The notes under the pieces: model-generated
Databases searched by the model: none
The model's input: the letters and a program-made list of their open reading frames with translations, nothing else
Told to the model about the DNA's origin: nothing
Source of the DNA: Pseudorhodobacter antarcticus
GTDB lineage: Bacteria > Pseudomonadota > Alphaproteobacteria > Rhodobacterales > Rhodobacteraceae
Length of the DNA: 11,317 nucleotides
Direction: 5' to 3'
Assembly (NCBI GenBank): GCA_945861995.1
Contig: CAMAWZ010000048.1
Span: forward strand, 1-11,317
Program-made: the position numbers and the translations under genes
Shown: positions 7,335 through 11,317 of the stretch, in pieces
Numbering within the stretch: position 1 is the stretch's first letter
Layout of the letters: each line of letters starts with the position of its first letter

Positions 7335-7444
7335 CGCTTCGCTCACCCCAGGATATTTAGGGAGTTAGGAAGCGGGTCGTTGGCAAGTTAACCCAACATC
7401 TTGGGGATAACAGCGCCCCATTAGCTATATCAGGTGGGTCGACG

Positions 7445-7489
7445 TTGACTCGGGTGGGGGTGCGGGGCGATGATCGTCTACACAGAATC
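7445..7489 (+). promoter_or_regulatory. Candidate smc promoter with two GANTC (CcrM) sites
   Basis: TTGACT (7445-7450) is followed after 18 bases by GATGAT (7469-7474), a weak sigma-70-like pair that would start transcription near 7481, about 26 bases before the smc start. Two GANTC sites flank it: GACTC at 7447-7451, overlapping the -35, and GAATC at 7485-7489, at the presumed transcript start. In alphaproteobacteria CcrM methylates the adenine in GANTC, and GcrA reads such sites at cell-cycle promoters. The sites are plain to see; promoter function is inferred. Confidence 0.4.
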
Positions 7490-7494
7490 AACCC

Positions 7495-7499
7495 AAAGG
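7495..7499 (+). promoter_or_regulatory. Ribosome-binding site supporting the TTG start of smc
   Basis: AAAGG lies seven bases before the TTG at 7507, which is the right spacing. There is no ATG or GTG in frame close by that fits the family N-terminus, so this site decides the start. Confidence 0.6.
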
Positions 7500-7506
7500 C
7501 ATCCCT

Positions 7507-10500
7507 TTGCGTTTTACCAAACTTCGCCTCAACGGTTTCAAAAGTTTCGTCGACCCCACGGATTTGGTCATCCATGATGGGCTCACCGGGGTTGTAGGGC
7601 CAAATGGATGCGGTAAATCGAACCTGCTGGAGGCGCTGCGCTGGGTGATGGGCGAGAACCGCGCATCCGCCATGCGCGGGGCGGGGATGGAGGATGTGAT
7701 TTTTAATGGCGCAGCGTCGCGCGGCGCGCGCCATTTTGCCGAAGTGTCCTTGGTGCTGGACAATTCAGATCGCCTTGCCCCTGCGGGGTTTAACGATGCG
7801 GATGTCGTGGAAATCACGCGGCGGATTACGCGGGATGCCGGCAGCGCCTATAAGCTGAACGCCAAGGAGTTGCGCGCGCGCGATGTGCAATTGCTGTTTG
7901 CCGATGCCAGTACAGGCTCGCACAGCCCAGCCTTGGTGCGGCAGGGGCAGATATCGGAACTGATCAATGCCAAACCCAAAGCGCGGCGGCGCATATTGGA
8001 GGAAGCGGCGGGGATTTCAGGACTGTATGCGCGCAGGCATGAGGCTGAGCTGAAACTGCAAGGGGCAGAGCAAAACCTGACCCGCGTGGATGATGTGCTA
8101 GATAACTTTGCTCAGCAGTTGTCGGTGTTGCAGCGCCAAGCCAAGCAGGCCGCGCGGTACCGCGAGATTGCCGAGGAGCTGCGCCGCAACGAAGGTCAGC
8201 TTTTGTTCCGCCGTTGGCGCGAGGCGGATCTAGCGCGCACCGAGGCGGAAACGCTGATGCGCGCACGCACGGTTGAGGCGTCGCAGGCCGAGGCCGCCGC
8301 GCGGGCGGCAGGGAAGGCGCGCGAGGCGGCGGAAGATGTGCTGCCCCCCCTGCGCGAGGAAGAGGCGATTGCGGCGGCGATTTTGCAGCGCATTACCTTG
8401 CAGCAGGGACAACTTGCCGAACAAGAGGCGCGCGCGCGTGAGGTGATCGAAGGTCTGCGCGCGCGGATTGTGGAACTGACCCGTGACGCAGAGCGCGAAG
8501 CAGGGCTGAACCGCGATGCGGTGGAAACCATCGCGCGGCTGGAATGGGAAATTGCCCAATTGACCCGCGCCCATGACGGGCACGAAGGAAAGCTTGCTGA
8601 AACCGTCGAGGCGGCCCGCGAGGCGTCAAGCCATTTGACCGATATTGAGGCGCGGCTGGCCGAGGCGACCGAGGATGCCGCCCGACTTGCCGCGCGCCAT
8701 CAATCGGCGCAGCGCCTTGCGGCCGATGGCCGTGCGCGGGTGGACAGGGCCGAGGCAGAGGCCGCGCGCGCGCGCGAGGCGGCCACGCTGGCCGAGGGCG
8801 CTTTGGCAGCTGCTAGTGCAGCCTTTGCGCAGGCGCAAGTGGCCCAATCGGATGCGGCGGCTTTGGTCGAGGCGGCCGAGGCCACGCTGCTGGCCGCTGA
8901 GGCGGCGCGCGCGTCGGCGCAAACGGGCGAAGCGCTGGCGCGGGCCGCGAAATCAGAGGCCGAGGGCGAGGCAGCCGCCCTGCGCGCCGAGGTGGCCGCC
9001 TTGGCCAAGCTGGTCGAACGCGATGGCGGCACGGGCGGGCAACTGCTGGATATGTTGACTGTGGCGGCGGGGTACGAATTGGCGCTGGGCGCAGCGCTGG
9101 CCGAAGATCTGCGCAGCCCTGAAATTGACGCGGGCGGGCAGACGGGCTGGGCGCGATTGCCCGATTTGATCGATGCGCCGCGCCTGCCTGCGGGGGTTGA
9201 ACCGCTGGCGCAGCATGTCACCGCGCCGCCCGTGCTGGCGCGGCGTTTGGCGCAAATTGGGCTGGTTGCGGCGGGGCAAGGCGCGGCGCTTCAGCCCCTG
9301 CTTGCCGCAGGGCAGCGGCTGGTCACGCGCGAGGGCGATTTGCTGCGCTGGGATGGGCTGCGCATTGCGGCCAAAGACGCGCCCTCGGCGGCGGCGCAGC
9401 GGCTGATCCAGCGCAACCGCCTAACGGCGGCGCGCGCCGATTTGGCAGTGCTTGAGACGCATCTGGCTACGGCTGCGGCGGCGCATTTAGCATTGCAAAC
9501 GCGGCTTGTAGAATTGGCCCGCGCAGATCAGCTGGTGCGCGATGCCCGCCGCGCGGCCGACGGGCACGTCAGCACTGCTGCACGGGCCAGTGCGCGCGCC
9601 GAAGCCGATACATCCATCGCTCAAGGCAAGCAAGAGGCGGCGCTGCTGGCCTTGTCGCGGCATTTGGACGATGGGGCGGATGCCCGCGCGGTGCTGGATG
9701 AGGCGGCTGCATCCCTGCGCGATTTGCCCGATTTAGGCAGCGCCCGCGCCTTGGTGGACGAGGTGAAGATCGCCGTTGAAGCCGCGCGCATTACCATGAT
9801 GTCGCGCAGGTCTGCGCAGGAAGAACTGCGCCGCGAGGGCGAGGCGCGGGTGCGCCGTACGCAAGATGCGGCTAAGGAACTTTCAGGTTGGAAGGGCCGT
9901 CTGGACAGCGCCGCGCGCCGTATGGGCGAGTTGGATACCCGCAAAGCCGAGGCAGAGGGCGACTTGCACGGCGCATCTAACGCGCCCAGCGAAATTGCTG
10001 CCAAGCGGGCCGAAATGGCCAGCGCGATTGAAGATGCGCAAAAGCGGCGCGCGCGGGCGGCAGATGCGCTGTCCACCGCCGAGGGGGTCTTGCGGGGCGG
10101 CGTTCAGGCCGAGCGCGACTGCGAGCGCCGCGCGGGCGAGGCGCGCGAGATGCGCGCGCGGGCCGAGGCGCGTGTGGATGCCGCTGTGGAAACAGTAACG
10201 CTGGCGGTCGAGCGGATTGCCGAAGAAGCAGGGGCCACGCCAGGGCAGCTTTTGGAGACGCTCAAGATCGACCCCGACAAAATGCACAGTGCCGAACATT
10301 TGGACAGCGAAGTGCAGCGGTTAAAGCGCGCGCGCGAAGCACTGGGCGCGGTCAACCTGCGCGCCGAGGAAGACGCCAAAGACATCGCTGGCGAATATGA
10401 CCAACTGGCGCAAGAAAAGCTGGATCTGGAAGAGGCCATCAAGAAACTGCGGGCGGGCATTGGCAGCCTGAATCGCGAAGGGCGCGAGCGCCTGCTGACG

Positions 10501-10962
10501 GCCTTCGATCAGGTGAACGCCAATTTTGCCACGCTGTTTAGCCATTTGTTTGGCGGGGGCGAGGCGCGTTTGTTGCTGGTGGAATCGGATGACCCGCTAG
10601 AGGCGGGGCTAGAGATTATGTGCCAACCGCCGGGCAAGAAACTGTCTACCCTTAGCCTTTTGTCGGGGGGCGAGCAGACGCTGACCGCGCTGGCGCTGAT
10701 CTTTGGCGTGTTCTTGGCCAACCCCGCGCCAATATGTGTGCTGGACGAGGTGGACGCGCCGCTGGATGATGCCAACGTCACGCGGTTTTGCGATTTGCTG
10801 GACGAGATGACGCGCCGCACCGAAACGCGGTTTTTGATCATCACCCACCATGCGGTAACGATGTCGCGGATGGATCGGTTGTTTGGCGTGACCATGGCCG
10901 AACAGGGGGTATCGCAATTGGTATCGGTTGATCTGAAACGGGCCGAGGCGCTGGTGGCGTGA
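7507..10962 (+). CDS. smc: Chromosome segregation protein SMC (condensin ATPase)
   Basis: SMC dimers with ScpA/ScpB load on DNA near the origin and extrude loops, helping sister chromosomes separate. The 1151-residue protein has the full layout. The N-terminal head (1 to about 165) carries the Walker A loop GPNGCGKS at 31-38 and VRQGQISELI. A first coiled coil (about 170-505) is very rich in Ala and Glu; a compact hinge covers about 506-625. A second coil runs to about 985. The C-terminal head has the ABC signature LLSGGEQTLTAL near 1050, Walker B ICVLDEVDAPLDD near 1076 and ITHH near 1117. The start is TTG, chosen because MRFTKLRLNGFKSFVDP is the family N-terminus and AAAGG stands seven bases upstream. 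It lies 191 bases after rppH with its own candidate promoter, and its stop overlaps the next start. No frameshift is seen. Confidence 0.97.
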   Translation: MRFTKLRLNGFKSFVDPTDLVIHDGLTGVVGPNGCGKSNLLEALRWVMGENRASAMRGAGMEDVIFNGAASRGARHFAEVSLVLDNSDRLAPAGFNDADVVEITRRITRDAGSAYKLNAKELRARDVQLLFADASTGSHSPALVRQGQISELINAKPKARRRILEEAAGISGLYARRHEAELKLQGAEQNLTRVDDVLDNFAQQLSVLQRQAKQAARYREIAEELRRNEGQLLFRRWREADLARTEAETLMRARTVEASQAEAAARAAGKAREAAEDVLPPLREEEAIAAAILQRITLQQGQLAEQEARAREVIEGLRARIVELTRDAEREAGLNRDAVETIARLEWEIAQLTRAHDGHEGKLAETVEAAREASSHLTDIEARLAEATEDAARLAARHQSAQRLAADGRARVDRAEAEAARAREAATLAEGALAAASAAFAQAQVAQSDAAALVEAAEATLLAAEAARASAQTGEALARAAKSEAEGEAAALRAEVAALAKLVERDGGTGGQLLDMLTVAAGYELALGAALAEDLRSPEIDAGGQTGWARLPDLIDAPRLPAGVEPLAQHVTAPPVLARRLAQIGLVAAGQGAALQPLLAAGQRLVTREGDLLRWDGLRIAAKDAPSAAAQRLIQRNRLTAARADLAVLETHLATAAAAHLALQTRLVELARADQLVRDARRAADGHVSTAARASARAEADTSIAQGKQEAALLALSRHLDDGADARAVLDEAAASLRDLPDLGSARALVDEVKIAVEAARITMMSRRSAQEELRREGEARVRRTQDAAKELSGWKGRLDSAARRMGELDTRKAEAEGDLHGASNAPSEIAAKRAEMASAIEDAQKRRARAADALSTAEGVLRGGVQAERDCERRAGEAREMRARAEARVDAAVETVTLAVERIAEEAGATPGQLLETLKIDPDKMHSAEHLDSEVQRLKRAREALGAVNLRAEEDAKDIAGEYDQLAQEKLDLEEAIKKLRAGIGSLNREGRERLLTAFDQVNANFATLFSHLFGGGEARLLLVESDDPLEAGLEIMCQPPGKKLSTLSLLSGGEQTLTALALIFGVFLANPAPICVLDEVDAPLDDANVTRFCDLLDEMTRRTETRFLIITHHAVTMSRMDRLFGVTMAEQGVSQLVSVDLKRAEALVA

Positions 10963-11315
10963 TGCTGCAAAAGATGCAGGCGGCCATGCAGGCGGCGGGG
11001 TTTGTGGGGGTCGAGGCGGCGGGCGGCGTGATCTATGCCCGCACCTATGCATCCACGCCTGAATTTACTGCCAGCACCGCAGGGCAGCAGTGGCGCTTTG
11101 CCATTGCGTGGCCGCTGCGCGCCAGCGCGGTGCAGTGCGCAGTGTGGAATGCCCTGCACCCCGATGCGCCACTCGATGTGGATTTGGGCGAGACGCGGAT
11201 GCAATTTTTGGGCGAATCGCGTGATCTGGCGCGCTGGGCGTCCTTAGTCGATGCTATGATGGTAAGTTGCATGACATGGCGGCGCATGGCGCGGCAGATG
11301 GACGAGGGGATGTAG
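10962..11315 (+). CDS. Protein of unknown function, translationally coupled to smc
   Basis: I do not recognise this 117-residue protein. Its ATG at 10962 shares one base with the smc stop (TGATG), so ribosomes finishing smc could restart here; a GTG three bases earlier is a possible but less likely start. There is no signal peptide and no clear membrane segment, so it is probably cytoplasmic. It starts with a short helix-like stretch (MLQKMQAAMQAAGF), continues with a mixed middle rich in Trp and Ala (QQWRFAIAWPLRA, VWNALHPDAPLDVDLGETRMQFLG), and ends in a helical, methionine-rich tail (WASLVDAMM to RRMARQMDEGM). It has only two cysteines. Base and codon use look like its neighbours, so it is not a recent arrival. 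Coupling to smc hints at a related role, but nothing in the sequence shows one. The gene is complete in the window. Confidence 0.75.
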   Translation: MLQKMQAAMQAAGFVGVEAAGGVIYARTYASTPEFTASTAGQQWRFAIAWPLRASAVQCAVWNALHPDAPLDVDLGETRMQFLGESRDLARWASLVDAMMVSCMTWRRMARQMDEGM

Positions 11316-11317
11316 CA

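Noticed and set aside
7402..7420. TGGGG/CCCCA inverted repeat in the rppH-smc spacer
   Set aside because: Five pairs around a nine-base loop with no T-tract and no operator-like symmetry beyond the stem, so it is too short to support a function.
8763..8776. Fourteen-base alternating CG run in smc (Z-DNA potential)
   Set aside because: It encodes Ala/Arg in the coiled coil and follows from codon choice in GC-rich DNA; it is not a credible element on its own.

Overview
The window reads as ordinary chromosomal core DNA of an alphaproteobacterium, most likely a member of the Rhodobacteraceae/Roseobacter group. The DNA is GC-rich, genes are tightly packed with ATGA stop/start overlaps, the proteins resemble Rhodobacterales versions of their families, and the run gpmI - envC - ctpA - rppH is an order I associate with that group. 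There are no mobile elements, tRNA or rRNA genes, CRISPR arrays or phage genes. I see no undescribed multi-gene system. The points worth a second look are one broken gene, one promoter region and two little-known proteins.

Left block (1-2105, + strand): the 3' end of accD (fatty acid synthesis), folC (folate synthesis and polyglutamylation) and a YciA-type acyl-CoA thioesterase. Each starts inside the stop codon of the one before (ATGA), so they look like one translationally coupled unit.

Middle island (2106-2764): a single minus-strand gene for a small secreted YbjN-domain protein. It ends 15 bases from the thioesterase gene. It is transcribed away from gpmI and has a plausible sigma-70 promoter of its own.

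Central operon (2765-7315, + strand): gpmI (glycolysis), an envC-type murein hydrolase activator gene, ctpA (periplasmic processing protease) and rppH (RNA pyrophosphohydrolase, mRNA decay). The envC reading frame carries one in-frame amber codon at 4489-4491, where I expect a tyrosine codon. Everything downstream stays open and family-like, so this is a very recent nonsense mutation, a sequencing error, or (less likely) a recoding site. EnvC and CtpA would both act on the cell envelope, so losing EnvC should affect cell separation.

Right block (7316-11317): a 191-base spacer holds a hairpin after rppH and a possible promoter with two GANTC (CcrM methylation) sites. GANTC is otherwise scarce in this window, with about nine copies in 11.3 kb counted by eye. 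Next come smc, the chromosome condensin ATPase, starting at TTG, and a 117-residue protein of unknown function whose start codon overlaps the smc stop codon.
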